A DNA stretch of 64,000 bases from an uncultured Lachnospiraceae bacterium (GCA_910576535.1 CAJTKK010000009.1:1-64000); one strand, 5' to 3'. Shown: positions 8,763-17,939, counted from the stretch's first letter. Program-made: numbers and translations. Notes: generated by a model from the sequence alone, not told the origin.

Positions 8763-10257
8763 GGTTCTTGTGGCGGAGGACGAGCTTCCTTTATTAAGAG
8801 GGATTAGCAGGCTGATTGAAAAAATAAACAGTGATTTTACGGTGGTCAAGATGGCGAAAACGGGGAAAGAGGCTATGGACTATCTGGAAGAATATCCGGT
8901 AGATGTGGTATTTACGGATATCAATATGCCCGTGGTGGACGGACTGGAGCTGTTGGAATATGTGAGCGGGAAGATGCCGTCTGCGGCCAGCGTGGTTATC
9001 AGCGGTTATCAGGACTTTACTTATGCCCAGAAAGCGCTGCGGTTTGGCGTGAAAAATTATCTGGTTAAGCCGGTGGACAAAAAAGAGCTGGAACAGCTTT
9101 TGGAGCAGCTAAAAGATGGGTTTTATGCCAGAGAACGGGAGCGGAAAGGCCGGATGCTGGGGGATATGGTACATGGAAAAATTGTACAGGGAAAGAAGCA
9201 GGGGCAGGGGGCGGCAGCTTTTTGCAGGATTTATCCGGTGTATCTCATTGCAAAGGCTTACTGCGTCTATAGCATGGAAGAGGAAGAGCTTGAGCCGGAA
9301 ATATGGAAAGACTGGAAGGTGGAAGAATTTCCCTGGCTTGACCAATATGGCATTGAAAGGATTTATTCCTACGATGGAAGAAATGCGAATGAAATGCTGT
9401 TGCTGTTGGAGGCGGCGGATGAGCCGGATGTGGAGGGGCTTATTGGGAGGATGCGGGAATGGGGAGGCATTGGCTGCCCGGTGGCGGCTGCCGTAGGGGA
9501 GCCGGCGGCGGACGGAACGGATATGCGCAAGGATATAGGGAAGCTGCAAAGAAAAATATATGCCAATTGGATTTATGGCCGAAGCGGGATTGTGGATGGG
9601 GAAGGGGAGGAACTTTTCCATTTGTCAAAAACGGCGGAAGAAGCGCTCCAATATATGATAAAAAACAGGCAGTATAAAGATTTCCGAAAATTGATGCTGG
9701 ATATCAAAGAACAGATGCGTCTGGAAGGAATAACCCAACGCTCTTTGGAACGCTGTCTGGATAATATTATGATGTTTTTGCGGGCTTATGGAACGGCTTT
9801 TCAGGGGAAGGCAGAGGGGGATTTGAGGTATGAAATTAACGGCATTGTGGTGCGGGCGGATAATTTGGATGAAATATTTGAGGAATTTTTGCTTTGGTGC
9901 CATGAGTTAATGTTTACGGAAAGCGAAGAAGACACGAAAGCGTTGATGGGAAAGCTGGATGTTTATATACAGACCCACTATAAAGAAGCTTTAAGCACAA
10001 AAATGCTGGCATTGGAGTTCGGTCTGGTGCCGTCTTACTTAAGTAAGCTGTTTCAGGATTATAAAGGGCTTACCCCTAACCATTATATCCAGGAAATACG
10101 TATTGAGAAGGCAAAGGAACTGCTGGCGGATTGCCCGGGGATGATGACGAAAGATATAGCGTTGATGATTGGCTATGCCGACCCAAGCTATTTTTCAAAA
10201 GTATTTAAGAAAAGCACAGGGGTATATCCTTCGGAGTATAGGATAAAGGATAAGTGA
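8755..10257 (+). CDS. AraC-type response regulator (YesN-like)
   Basis: A 500-residue regulator: receiver domain at residues 1-120 with phospho-acceptor Asp55 (TDINMPVVDG) and the conserved Lys (VKPVDK), a long middle region of about 270 residues, and a C-terminal AraC DNA-binding domain with two helix-turn-helices (last 100 residues, ending PSEYR). The start at 8755 has GGGAGGGG six bases upstream and overlaps the kinase gene. It probably activates its own transport operon, whose promoter has a poor -35 element. Confidence 0.9.
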   Translation: MIKVLVAEDELPLLRGISRLIEKINSDFTVVKMAKTGKEAMDYLEEYPVDVVFTDINMPVVDGLELLEYVSGKMPSAASVVISGYQDFTYAQKALRFGVKNYLVKPVDKKELEQLLEQLKDGFYARERERKGRMLGDMVHGKIVQGKKQGQGAAAFCRIYPVYLIAKAYCVYSMEEEELEPEIWKDWKVEEFPWLDQYGIERIYSYDGRNANEMLLLLEAADEPDVEGLIGRMREWGGIGCPVAAAVGEPAADGTDMRKDIGKLQRKIYANWIYGRSGIVDGEGEELFHLSKTAEEALQYMIKNRQYKDFRKLMLDIKEQMRLEGITQRSLERCLDNIMMFLRAYGTAFQGKAEGDLRYEINGIVVRADNLDEIFEEFLLWCHELMFTESEEDTKALMGKLDVYIQTHYKEALSTKMLALEFGLVPSYLSKLFQDYKGLTPNHYIQEIRIEKAKELLADCPGMMTKDIALMIGYADPSYFSKVFKKSTGVYPSEYRIKDK

Positions 10258-10368
10258 TTACAATAGGGCAAGCATTATGCCAAAAGCCGGCTTTTGACTG
10301 GTTTGGGTACTTTGAGGGAAGACATAGGGCGCTCATTTGGCATTGGAGTTCTGTTAGGAAAGGAAAGT

Positions 10369-12366
10369 ATGATGGAAAAGAAAAGAATAAGTCTGGCAGG
10401 AGGAGAAGAAAACATTTTAGGGGAAGGGGCGCGGATTTTCCTGAAACAATACGGTTATGAATGGACGGAAAAGGAAAATAAACCCGATTGGCTGGTGACT
10501 GAGAAGTTTGTAAAAGAAAAAAAGCTGAAGGTGAAAAAAAAGGGGAGGGAATGCGTTATTTTCTGCCAGAAGAAAGCCCATTTTTATAGAGGTTTGTCAT
10601 TGTTTTTACAAAACATCAGTAAAGAAGAATTTGAAATAGAAGAAAAAGTAAATTTCTGTTCTAACGGCATGATGATGGATTGTTCCAGAAACGGTGTGCC
10701 GACGGTGGATACGATAAAACAGTATGTGGTGCGGATGGCTTCTCTAGGAATGAACCGCCTTTACTTATATATGGAAGATACGCTGGAAATCCAGGGCTAT
10801 CCGTTCTGGGGATATTTGAGGGGGCGGTATAGCAAGGAGGAAATGCAGGAGTGCGACGGTTTTGCGTCGCTTTTCGGGATTACGTTAGTTCCGTGCATAC
10901 AGACGCTTGCCCATCTCAGGACTGCCTTGCATTTGCCTGCTTTTGCAGATTATAAGGATATAGATGATATTCTTTTGCTGGAAGAGGAAAAAACGAAAGC
11001 TTTGCTTTCCGGTTTAATTAAGACGGTATCCGAATGCTTTTCCGGCGGCATTGTCCATCTGGGGATGGATGAGGCAGCCCACCTTGGCAGGGGGAAATAT
11101 ATGGATTTACATGGGCCGGAAAAAGGGGCAAAGTTGATGAAAAAGCATTTGGAGTGGCTCATGGAAGAATGCCAAAAAAGAGGGCTGGAGGCGATGATTT
11201 GGTCGGACATGTATTTGCGGCTGAATTTTGGTGCGGAGGATTATTATGGGATTGACAAGGACGCATTGCCGGAAGGGGAGGAAAACCTTTCTAAGGAGGT
11301 AGGGCTTTGCTATTGGGATTATTATAATGAGGGGAAGGAATTTTATAAAAACTATATAAGGCTGCATCAAAGGCTAGGGAATCCCTTGCTGTTTGCCGGT
11401 GGGGCATGGACATGGAACGGTGTTGCGCCATGTGTAAGCAGGGCGATGAAAATTTCTTATGATGCGTTGGATGCCTGCATGGAAACGGGAACGGAGGATG
11501 TTTTCGTTACAGCGTGGATGGATAACGGGGCGGAAACACCGCTGCAGACTGTATTGCCCCTGCTGCTCCTATATGGAGAATATGGTTTCGGGGAACGTCC
11601 GGACAGGGAAAGGCTGGAAGAAAGATTTGCTTTTTGCTTCGGGAAGGGGCTGGAACAATATCGCTTGCTGGATGCGTTTGATAATCCGGGCTATCAGGAA
11701 TGGCGTAAGGAGGATATGGGCGGTTATTCCCGCAATCATCTATATCATGATATGGATGATAACGGATATCATAACAGATATAGCGTAAATCCGTCTAAAA
11801 CATTTCTTTATCAGGACAACCTGATGGGGATGTTTGGGAAAATGTACGATGGGAAGGAAATGGAAGAGCAATATATGCAGCTTGAAAAAGAATTGGGCGT
11901 CATGTTATCCGGGCAGAAAGGATTGGGGGAAGAAGAGAAAGAATTGTTCGGCTATTACCTCATTTTGGCCCGGCTATTGTCCATAAAGGCTAATGCGGGG
12001 GAGAGGATACGGGAGGCTTATCAAAGCGGCAACAGGGAAGGGTTAAAGGCTCTTGCAGAGAATGATCTGGAAATGATAGCAGCGCTCGCACAGGAATTAA
12101 ACAGACGGCGGGAAGCGATATGGATGAAAGAATATAAACCATTCGGCTATGAAGTTCTGGATATCCGGCTGGCCGGGGTAAGACAAAGGGCTCTTTCGGC
12201 GGCTCATAGGATCCAGAGCTTTTTGTCAGGCAGCATTCCCCGGATCCAGGAACTGGAAGAGGAAATTCTCCCTTATAAAACGGAAGAAATGCTGGAGGGG
12301 GATTTGCAGCATGGCTTTTACTTATGGGAAAGAATAGTTACGGCGGGGAATATAGATGGGGTGTAA
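10369..12366 (+). CDS. GH20 beta-N-acetylhexosaminidase, cytoplasmic
   Basis: A 665-residue glycoside hydrolase of family 20. The TIM barrel carries the HLGMDEA motif with the Asp234-Glu235 catalytic pair of substrate-assisted hexosaminidases. There is no signal peptide, so it acts inside the cell on imported oligosaccharides. The start follows an AGGAAAGG site; an upstream in-frame ATG at 10294 lacks one. The C-terminal 250 residues are helical and not assigned. As the last gene of the uptake operon it defines the probable substrate: glycans with terminal GlcNAc or GalNAc, such as mucin or chitin fragments (inference). Confidence 0.85.
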   Translation: MMEKKRISLAGGEENILGEGARIFLKQYGYEWTEKENKPDWLVTEKFVKEKKLKVKKKGRECVIFCQKKAHFYRGLSLFLQNISKEEFEIEEKVNFCSNGMMMDCSRNGVPTVDTIKQYVVRMASLGMNRLYLYMEDTLEIQGYPFWGYLRGRYSKEEMQECDGFASLFGITLVPCIQTLAHLRTALHLPAFADYKDIDDILLLEEEKTKALLSGLIKTVSECFSGGIVHLGMDEAAHLGRGKYMDLHGPEKGAKLMKKHLEWLMEECQKRGLEAMIWSDMYLRLNFGAEDYYGIDKDALPEGEENLSKEVGLCYWDYYNEGKEFYKNYIRLHQRLGNPLLFAGGAWTWNGVAPCVSRAMKISYDALDACMETGTEDVFVTAWMDNGAETPLQTVLPLLLLYGEYGFGERPDRERLEERFAFCFGKGLEQYRLLDAFDNPGYQEWRKEDMGGYSRNHLYHDMDDNGYHNRYSVNPSKTFLYQDNLMGMFGKMYDGKEMEEQYMQLEKELGVMLSGQKGLGEEEKELFGYYLILARLLSIKANAGERIREAYQSGNREGLKALAENDLEMIAALAQELNRRREAIWMKEYKPFGYEVLDIRLAGVRQRALSAAHRIQSFLSGSIPRIQELEEEILPYKTEEMLEGDLQHGFYLWERIVTAGNIDGV

Positions 12367-12535
12367 AGGAGGCCGCAAAAAATATACGGAGGTGGAAATT
12401 CTAAAAGAAAAGTAGTATAATGCAGAATGGTTCAATAGCATAGGTTGAAAGGAAAACTGGAAGAAGGACATTTTTTAACGCGGAACCTGTGCCGGAAAGA
12501 AGAAATACGCACGTTAAGAAGGGAGCGTGGCTTAA

Positions 12536-13882
12536 ATGACAAAAGATTTAACGGAAGGAACGCCTGGGAAAGTATTATGGCAATTTTCTATTCCGATGTT
12601 TATCAGCGTGATTTTCCAGCAGCTATACAATATTGCCGACAGTGTTATTGCCGGGAAATTTGCCGGGGAGGATGCTTTGGCGGCCGTGGGGGCATCATAC
12701 CCTATTACGATGATTTTTATGGCGATTGCGGTAGGTAGCAATATTGGCTGTTCTGTTATTATATCTAATCTTTTTGGGGCGAAGAAATATAAGGAAATGA
12801 AAACGGCGGTATCGACAACATTGATCACTGCATTTTTGCTGTCGGCGGTATTGACTGTTCTGGGGCTGGCAGGAACAAAGGCATTGATGGCAATGATACG
12901 GACGCCGGAAAATATTTTTGACGCAGGCGCTCTTTACTTGGGGATTTATATTGGCGGGTTTGTATTCTTGTTCTTATATAATGTAGCTACAGGTATTTTT
13001 TCCGCTCTGGGCGATTCCAAAACCCCGCTTTATTTTCTGATGGCATCTTCTGCAGGGAATATCGCATTGGATTATTTATTTGTAGCAAAGTTTGGCTGGG
13101 GTGTTGCAGGAGTGGCATGGGCTACTTTTATTGCCCAAAGCGCAGCGGGGCTTTTTGCGCTTTTTACAATGACAAGGCGGCTTAGGGCATTGGAGACGGG
13201 CGGCAAGGCGGAGCTTTTTTCATGGGAGATGCTCCGCAGGATCAGTTTAATCGCTGTTCCTTCCATTTTTCAGCAAAGTTTTATTTCCATAGGGAATATT
13301 TTTATCCAGGGGCTTGTCAATAGTTTTGGTTCTCCGGTAATTGCCGGGTATTCGGCAGCAATTAAGCTGAATACGTTTGCTATTACCAGTTTTACTACTT
13401 TAGGGAACGGTATCTCCAATTTTACGGCGCAAAATATGGGGGCTGGGAAAAAAGAACGGGTACGCGGAGGATTTTGGGCAGGAATCAGGATGGCAATGTT
13501 GGTTGTTATTCCTTTTTTTGCCGCTTTTTTTCTGGCAGGCGAAAGCATGATCCGTTTATTCATGAAAGAAGGGAGTACGGTGGCTTTGGAGACGGGAATC
13601 GTATTCCTGCGCATTATTTCCCCTTTTTATTTTGTTATTGCGGCAAAACTGATGGCGGATGGAGTGCTAAGGGGATCTGGGTTTATGAAACAGTTTATGA
13701 CCGCAACCTTTGTTGACCTGGCGCTGCGGGTGATTCTTGCTTTTCTTCTGGCAGGACGGTTAGGCAGTGTGGGGATTTGGGTTTCCTGGCCCGTTGGGTG
13801 GATTGTGGCGACCGTATTATCTATGATGTTTTATATCAAAGATTTTTCTTTGAAAAGTAAGCGTTCCGGCGAGGGGAAGTAA
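12536..13882 (+). CDS. MATE-family efflux transporter
   Basis: An intact 448-residue MATE exporter with twelve predicted helices in two homologous halves (NIADSVIAGKF in the first, FIQGLVNSFGS in the second). These proteins expel drugs or cationic metabolites in exchange for sodium or protons. AAGGGAG precedes the ATG. The 169-base gap before it contains a lone TATAAT (12416-12421) without a good -35. Substrate cannot be inferred. It is about as long as the broken MATE gene at 2018-3378. Confidence 0.9.
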   Translation: MTKDLTEGTPGKVLWQFSIPMFISVIFQQLYNIADSVIAGKFAGEDALAAVGASYPITMIFMAIAVGSNIGCSVIISNLFGAKKYKEMKTAVSTTLITAFLLSAVLTVLGLAGTKALMAMIRTPENIFDAGALYLGIYIGGFVFLFLYNVATGIFSALGDSKTPLYFLMASSAGNIALDYLFVAKFGWGVAGVAWATFIAQSAAGLFALFTMTRRLRALETGGKAELFSWEMLRRISLIAVPSIFQQSFISIGNIFIQGLVNSFGSPVIAGYSAAIKLNTFAITSFTTLGNGISNFTAQNMGAGKKERVRGGFWAGIRMAMLVVIPFFAAFFLAGESMIRLFMKEGSTVALETGIVFLRIISPFYFVIAAKLMADGVLRGSGFMKQFMTATFVDLALRVILAFLLAGRLGSVGIWVSWPVGWIVATVLSMMFYIKDFSLKSKRSGEGK

Positions 13883-13884
13883 AA

Positions 13885-13912
13885 CCGGCATAGCTGTTAT
13901 TGGCTATGCCGG
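13885..13912 (-). terminator. Terminator for asnA, possibly bidirectional
   Basis: CCGGCATAGC pairs with GCTATGCCGG (ten pairs, eight-base loop). On the minus strand the stem is followed by TTTTACTT, so it ends asnA transcription; on the plus strand, where the MATE gene arrives, it is followed by CAAATTTG and would be weaker. Confidence 0.8.
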
Positions 13913-13955
13913 CAAATTTGCATCATAAGATCCGGATGCTAAAGGTTTTTAGCCC

Positions 13956-14966
13956 TTACAGCAAAGGAAGGCCTGCTTTTTTCGCTTCATCCATTACGTT
14001 TTCCGGCCAGAGGGAACATTGAACCTCTCCAATGTGGGCTTTGCGCAGGAAAAACATACAGATCCGGGACTGTCCGATGCCGCCCCCGATCGTAAAGGGC
14101 AGTTCGCCGAGGATGACTGCTTTCTGGAAAGGGAGTTCTGCGCGTTCCGGGCAGCCTGCTTTTTCCAGTTGGGAGAGCAATGCGTCTTTGTCTACGCGGA
14201 TACCCATAGAGGATAATTCCAAAGCAATATCCAGGACAGGATAATAAACAACGATATCCGCATTTAACGCCCAGTCGTCATAGTCAGGGGCGCGGCCGTC
14301 ATGCTTTTCGCCCGATGCCAGCAAATCCCCTATCTGCATAATGCATACGGCCCCTTTTTCTTTTGAAATATGGTATTCCCTTTCTTTTGGGGTACAGTCC
14401 GGGAACATTTTTTCCAGTTCGTTAGTGGTAATGAAGAAAATGTCATGAGGCAGGATTTCTTCAATATAGTCATACCGGATGGCCATATATTTTTCTGTTT
14501 TTCTTAAAACCTTGTATACATTTCTGACAGTTTCCTTCAAAGTGTCCAAGGTACGCATTTCTTTCGTGATAATTTTTTCCCAATCCCATTGGTCCACATA
14601 AATGGAATGGATATTATCTGTTTCTTCATCCCTGCGGATGGCGCTCATATCGGTGTAAAGGCCTTCGCCTACAGAAAAACCGTATTTCTGCAAAGCATAT
14701 CTTTTCCATTTTGCAAGGGAGTGGACGATTTCTGCCTGCGCTTCCCCTTGATCCTTGATGCCAAAAGAAACAGGGCGTTCTACGCCGTTTAAGTTATCGT
14801 TCAGCCCGGACTGGGGAGTAACGAACAAAGGAGCGGAGACGCGCAGAAGGTTTAGGCGTTCCGCAAGCAGATTCTGGAAAAAATCTTTGACGGTTTTAAT
14901 TGCAATCTGCGTATCATGCAGATTTAGAGCCGGCTCATAACCGGCCGGAATAGATAAATTTTTCAT
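13956..14966 (-). CDS. asnA: Aspartate-ammonia ligase (asparagine synthetase A)
   Basis: A 336-residue enzyme that makes asparagine from aspartate, ammonia and ATP in the cytoplasm. It is colinear with AsnA along its length: GYEPALNLHDTQ near the N terminus, SGLNDNLNGVERPVSF, the class II tRNA-synthetase-like core with RRDEE and VDQWDWE, and the C-terminal GGGIGQSR. Length matches the family (about 330-340). GAGGA precedes the ATG. It is a single-gene unit with its own promoter and terminator. Confidence 0.97.
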   Translation of the reverse strand: MKNLSIPAGYEPALNLHDTQIAIKTVKDFFQNLLAERLNLLRVSAPLFVTPQSGLNDNLNGVERPVSFGIKDQGEAQAEIVHSLAKWKRYALQKYGFSVGEGLYTDMSAIRRDEETDNIHSIYVDQWDWEKIITKEMRTLDTLKETVRNVYKVLRKTEKYMAIRYDYIEEILPHDIFFITTNELEKMFPDCTPKEREYHISKEKGAVCIMQIGDLLASGEKHDGRAPDYDDWALNADIVVYYPVLDIALELSSMGIRVDKDALLSQLEKAGCPERAELPFQKAVILGELPFTIGGGIGQSRICMFFLRKAHIGEVQCSLWPENVMDEAKKAGLPLL

Positions 14967-15027
14967 AATAGGTGATCCTCGCTTTTGTTTTTTTATGGAT
15001 TTGTATGCTTGGCAAGCTTACTTTATT

Positions 15028-15056
15028 ATTTAAACGCTTTTTTTGACGGAATGCAA
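15028..15056 (-). promoter_or_regulatory. Promoter candidate for asnA
   Basis: On the minus strand TTGCAT (15051-15056), 17-base spacer, TTAAAT (15028-15033). A short inverted repeat, GCTTGGCAAGC, lies between it and the gene, near 15008. Confidence 0.45.
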
Positions 15057-15167
15057 GGGGGGATTGGATTTTTTTGGCGCGGAGCCATAGGGATCCGATA
15101 GGGGATGGCCGCATATTTCAAAGTATATATTCAGCGGACAAGCGCAGGAAGGAATAATAAATTTTAA

Positions 15168-15235
15168 GAACAAATGTTCGCAAAAGTATTGCCAATGGGT
15201 ATGTGTTATGCTAAAATAAGACAAACAAATGTTTG
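15168..15235 (+). promoter_or_regulatory. Promoter bracketed by two LexA-like boxes (SOS control)
   Basis: GAACAAATGTTC (15168-15179) fits the Gram-positive LexA box GAAC-N4-GTTC. The promoter follows: TTGCCA (15189-15194), 17-base spacer, TAAAAT (15212-15217) preceded by TG as an extended -10. Immediately downstream, over the predicted start of transcription, lies a second, weaker box CAAACAAATGTTTG (15222-15235) with the same AAAT core. LexA bound at one or both would block the radical SAM/DUF4130 pair until DNA damage. Confidence 0.75.
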
Positions 15236-15252
15236 GCAAGAGGTGAGCGGAG

Positions 15253-16569
15253 ATGTATTATAAGGCAACAGAGAAAATGGGGATAAAAGAAAAACTGGGG
15301 ATACTTACTGACGCTGCTAAATACGATGTGGCATGTACATCCAGCGGCGTGGACAGGCGGGGGGACGGAACCGGGATGGGGAATACGGAAGCAGGGGGGA
15401 TCTGCCATAGCTTCAGCGCGGACGGAAGATGCATCTCTTTGCTTAAAATTCTGTTTACCAATGAATGTATCTATGATTGCAAGTATTGTATAAACAGGAA
15501 ATCGAATGATGTGCCGAGGGCTTCTTTTACGCCGGATGAAGTGTGTGAACTGACCATGGGTTTTTATAAAAGAAATTATATTGAAGGGCTTTTTTTAAGT
15601 TCAGGAATTTTATATAATCCGGATTTTACGATGGAACTGATCTTTCAGACAATCTATAAACTGCGGAAGGAGTACCGGTTTCAGGGATATATCCATGTGA
15701 AGGCCATTCCGGGAGCGGATCCTATGCTTATTCAGAAAACAGGGTTTCTGGCGGACAGGATGAGTGTGAACCTGGAGCTGCCAACGGCGGAAAGCCTGCA
15801 CCGGCTTGCTCCAAATAAACATAGAAAGAATATATTGGCGCCGATGAGGCAGATACAGAACGGGATTCTGGAAAATAAAAACGAACTTGTATTATATAAG
15901 AAAGCTCCCTGCTTTGTACCGGCCGGGCAGTCAACCCAGATGATTGTGGGGGCAACGCCGGAGAACGATTATCATCTTATGATGGTGGCGGAGAGCCTTT
16001 ATCAGAAATTTGGATTAAAAAGGGTGTTTTATTCTGCCTTTGTAAATGTAAATGAAGACAAGGAGCTTCCGGCTCTTCCCGGGGGGCCGCCGCTTCTGCG
16101 GGAACACCGGCTGTATCAGGCGGATTGGCTATTGCGCTATTACGGGTTTCAGGCTAATGAGCTATTAAGCGAAGAGCGGCCTAATTTTAACGTGCTGCTG
16201 GATCCAAAAGCGGACTGGGCGCTCCGGCACCTGGAATTATTTCCGGTGGAGGTTAACCGGGCAGATTACCAGCAGCTTTTGCGCGTACCGGGAGTGGGTG
16301 TAAAAAGCGCCCAGCGGATTATCAGGGCAAGGCGTAACGGGGCTCTCCGGTTTGAGGATCTGAAAAAGATAGGGGTAGTGCTCAAAAGGGCTCTTTACTT
16401 TATCACATGCAGCGGGAAAATGATGTATCGAACGAAAATCGAGGAAGATTATATTACAAGAAATCTTCTTTCGGTAAAGGAAAAGCTTCCTTTTGATAAA
16501 GATGGAGTGACATACCGGCAGTTATCGCTGTTCGATGATGTGAATTTTCAAATGCAGCAGTATGGTTAG
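15253..16569 (+). CDS. Putative DNA modification/repair radical SAM protein (TIGR03916 type)
   Basis: A 438-residue radical SAM protein with the cluster-binding cysteines Cys72, Cys76 and Cys79 (CIYDCKYC), a central barrel, and a C-terminal helix-hairpin-helix DNA-binding motif (LLRVPGVGVKSAQRII, about residues 341-356). This combination matches the family annotated as a putative DNA modification or repair radical SAM protein, whose reaction is not established. It is followed 17 bases later by a DUF4130 protein, its usual partner. GGTGAGCGGAG lies before the ATG. The LexA-type promoter supports a DNA-damage role. Confidence 0.88.
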   Translation: MYYKATEKMGIKEKLGILTDAAKYDVACTSSGVDRRGDGTGMGNTEAGGICHSFSADGRCISLLKILFTNECIYDCKYCINRKSNDVPRASFTPDEVCELTMGFYKRNYIEGLFLSSGILYNPDFTMELIFQTIYKLRKEYRFQGYIHVKAIPGADPMLIQKTGFLADRMSVNLELPTAESLHRLAPNKHRKNILAPMRQIQNGILENKNELVLYKKAPCFVPAGQSTQMIVGATPENDYHLMMVAESLYQKFGLKRVFYSAFVNVNEDKELPALPGGPPLLREHRLYQADWLLRYYGFQANELLSEERPNFNVLLDPKADWALRHLELFPVEVNRADYQQLLRVPGVGVKSAQRIIRARRNGALRFEDLKKIGVVLKRALYFITCSGKMMYRTKIEEDYITRNLLSVKEKLPFDKDGVTYRQLSLFDDVNFQMQQYG

Positions 16570-16586
16570 CAGGAAAAGGAGTCAAT

Positions 16587-17354
16587 ATGGAAGAGAAATA
16601 TCTGATCTGCGAGGATTCCCTGGAAGGGATTTTCACAGGCGTCTATGAAGCGTATGCCATGCGGGGGGATCATGAGCATATACACATACAAATAGGAGAG
16701 GAAGGGAATTTCAGGCTGTTTGCGGTTTATATAAAGATAATGCCGGATGGGGAGAAAGCAGCAAAGGTGGCAAAAACCATTAACAGGAGGATGGGAACAG
16801 AAACATATCTGGATCTATGCAGGGCGGTGGCCAGTGAAGATGGGGAGAAGGGGGAAGCAGTGTACAAGACAATTGTGAGGGGGCTTTGCATGAAGGAAGG
16901 AAGTCAGGTGATGGGGAACCTGGCTGATGACGCTGTCCATAAAGTGTTTGAACTATCCCGTTGCACACGGAACGAGATACACCATTGGAAAGAATTCCTC
17001 CGGTTCCAGGAACTGGAGGACGGGGTTTTATTTTCCAAAATAGGGCCTAGGAATAATGTGGTTACTTTTCTTGCGCCTCATTTTTCTGACAGGCTGCCTT
17101 TGTTTGATTTTATTATTTATGATGAGAAGCGGGGAATCTTTGTCGTACATCCAAAGAAAAAGGAGTGGTATCTTGTAACGGATAAAGATTTTGATGAAAA
17201 AGAAATAGGCAGGTATGCAGAAAAGGAAATGGAATACCAGGAACTATTTACATTTTTTTGTCATAAAATAGCCATTAAAGAAAGAAAAAACCTGAAACTG
17301 CAAAGAAATATGCTTCCTCTTAGATTCCAAGAATATATGGTGGAATTTAGGTAA
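16587..17354 (+). CDS. DUF4130 (TIGR03915) putative DNA repair protein
   Basis: A 255-residue protein of the DUF4130/TIGR03915 family. Recognisable features are the N-terminal DGLEGIF-like segment (SLEGIFTGVYEAY), the central RFQE and the HFSDRLP-like stretch followed by FIIYDEKRGI. In other bacteria this domain is found fused to or beside a uracil-DNA-glycosylase-like domain; here it stands alone as partner of the radical SAM gene, in the same SOS-type operon. Molecular function is unknown; a nucleic-acid repair role is inferred from context. Confidence 0.85.
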   Translation: MEEKYLICEDSLEGIFTGVYEAYAMRGDHEHIHIQIGEEGNFRLFAVYIKIMPDGEKAAKVAKTINRRMGTETYLDLCRAVASEDGEKGEAVYKTIVRGLCMKEGSQVMGNLADDAVHKVFELSRCTRNEIHHWKEFLRFQELEDGVLFSKIGPRNNVVTFLAPHFSDRLPLFDFIIYDEKRGIFVVHPKKKEWYLVTDKDFDEKEIGRYAEKEMEYQELFTFFCHKIAIKERKNLKLQRNMLPLRFQEYMVEFR

Positions 17355-17508
17355 TAATTATCAATATGCAAATTCTAACAGTAAAGCAGTAAAAGAATAA
17401 TGGTGATTTTTTACAAAAGAATGCCGGAATCAGCAAGTCTACGGAGGCAATTTTAAAACTTATTAAAAAAACAGAAAATTTTGCCAATTTTCTTCATAAA
17501 TTTTTTGC

Positions 17509-17536
17509 TTTACTTTTACAGAATATGGGATATAAT
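17509..17536 (+). promoter_or_regulatory. Promoter candidate for the HPr-like gene
   Basis: TTTACT (17509-17514), 16-base spacer, perfect TATAAT (17531-17536), about 50 bases before the HPr-like start. Confidence 0.55.
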
Positions 17537-17587
17537 ACAATTGTAACCACAAAGAAAACGTTTTTTTCAAGGAAAGGGTGATTTATT

Positions 17588-17812
17588 ATGAGACATAGAA
17601 TTAAGTTAAGACCCGTTGAAGTGAAGGATTTTGTGGCAGCAGCGTCAAAATGTGACTTTGATGTTGACATTGCATATAATAGATATATTGTAGATGCAAA
17701 ATCCATCGTCGGCGTATTAGGATTGGATTTTAACCAGGTTTTGACAGTTTCTTATTCAGGCTATAACGCTGATTTTGAACAGTTCATGAGACGGTTTGCC
17801 GTAGCATGTTAA
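17588..17812 (+). CDS. HPr-like protein lacking the phosphorylated histidine
   Basis: A 74-residue protein with the HPr fold signature: an RPVEVKDFVAAA first helix, a beta strand, and a serine-46-like segment SIVGVLGLD. Where HPr has the phospho-histidine motif (GIHARPA), this protein reads LRPVEV with no histidine, so it cannot carry phosphate in the PTS. The SIVGVL serine, the HprK/P target position, is retained. It could be a regulatory HPr paralogue, like Crh in Bacillus, which also lacks the histidine. GGAAAGGG precedes the ATG. It is monocistronic with its own promoter. Confidence 0.75.
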   Translation: MRHRIKLRPVEVKDFVAAASKCDFDVDIAYNRYIVDAKSIVGVLGLDFNQVLTVSYSGYNADFEQFMRRFAVAC

Positions 17813-17836
17813 GCGGCTTTTGTGAAAGCCTTGACC

Positions 17837-17899
17837 GTTACTGTTTGCATGAATCCATCTGGAATTTTGGCAGAATTGCCATCAAGGGCAAACAGTAGC
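17837..17899 (+). ncRNA. Structured RNA element in the HPr-like 3' region
   Basis: GTTACTGTTTGC (17837-17848) pairs with GCAAACAGTAGC (17888-17899), 12 pairs including one G-U; inside is a second hairpin TGGCA-GAAT-TGCCA. It begins 25 bases after the HPr-like stop and is followed by an intrinsic terminator (17940-17987). Together these account for most of the 309-base gap before the helicase. It may be a 3'-UTR-derived small RNA or an mRNA stabiliser; I do not recognise a known family. Confidence 0.45.
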
Positions 17900-17939
17900 C
17901 GGGCATTATTTATTGTAAAATAAGATTCCGGATAATTTG

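Noticed and set aside
12416..12421. TATAAT before the second MATE gene as its promoter
   Set aside because: No acceptable -35 at 16 to 18 bases; kept only as a note.
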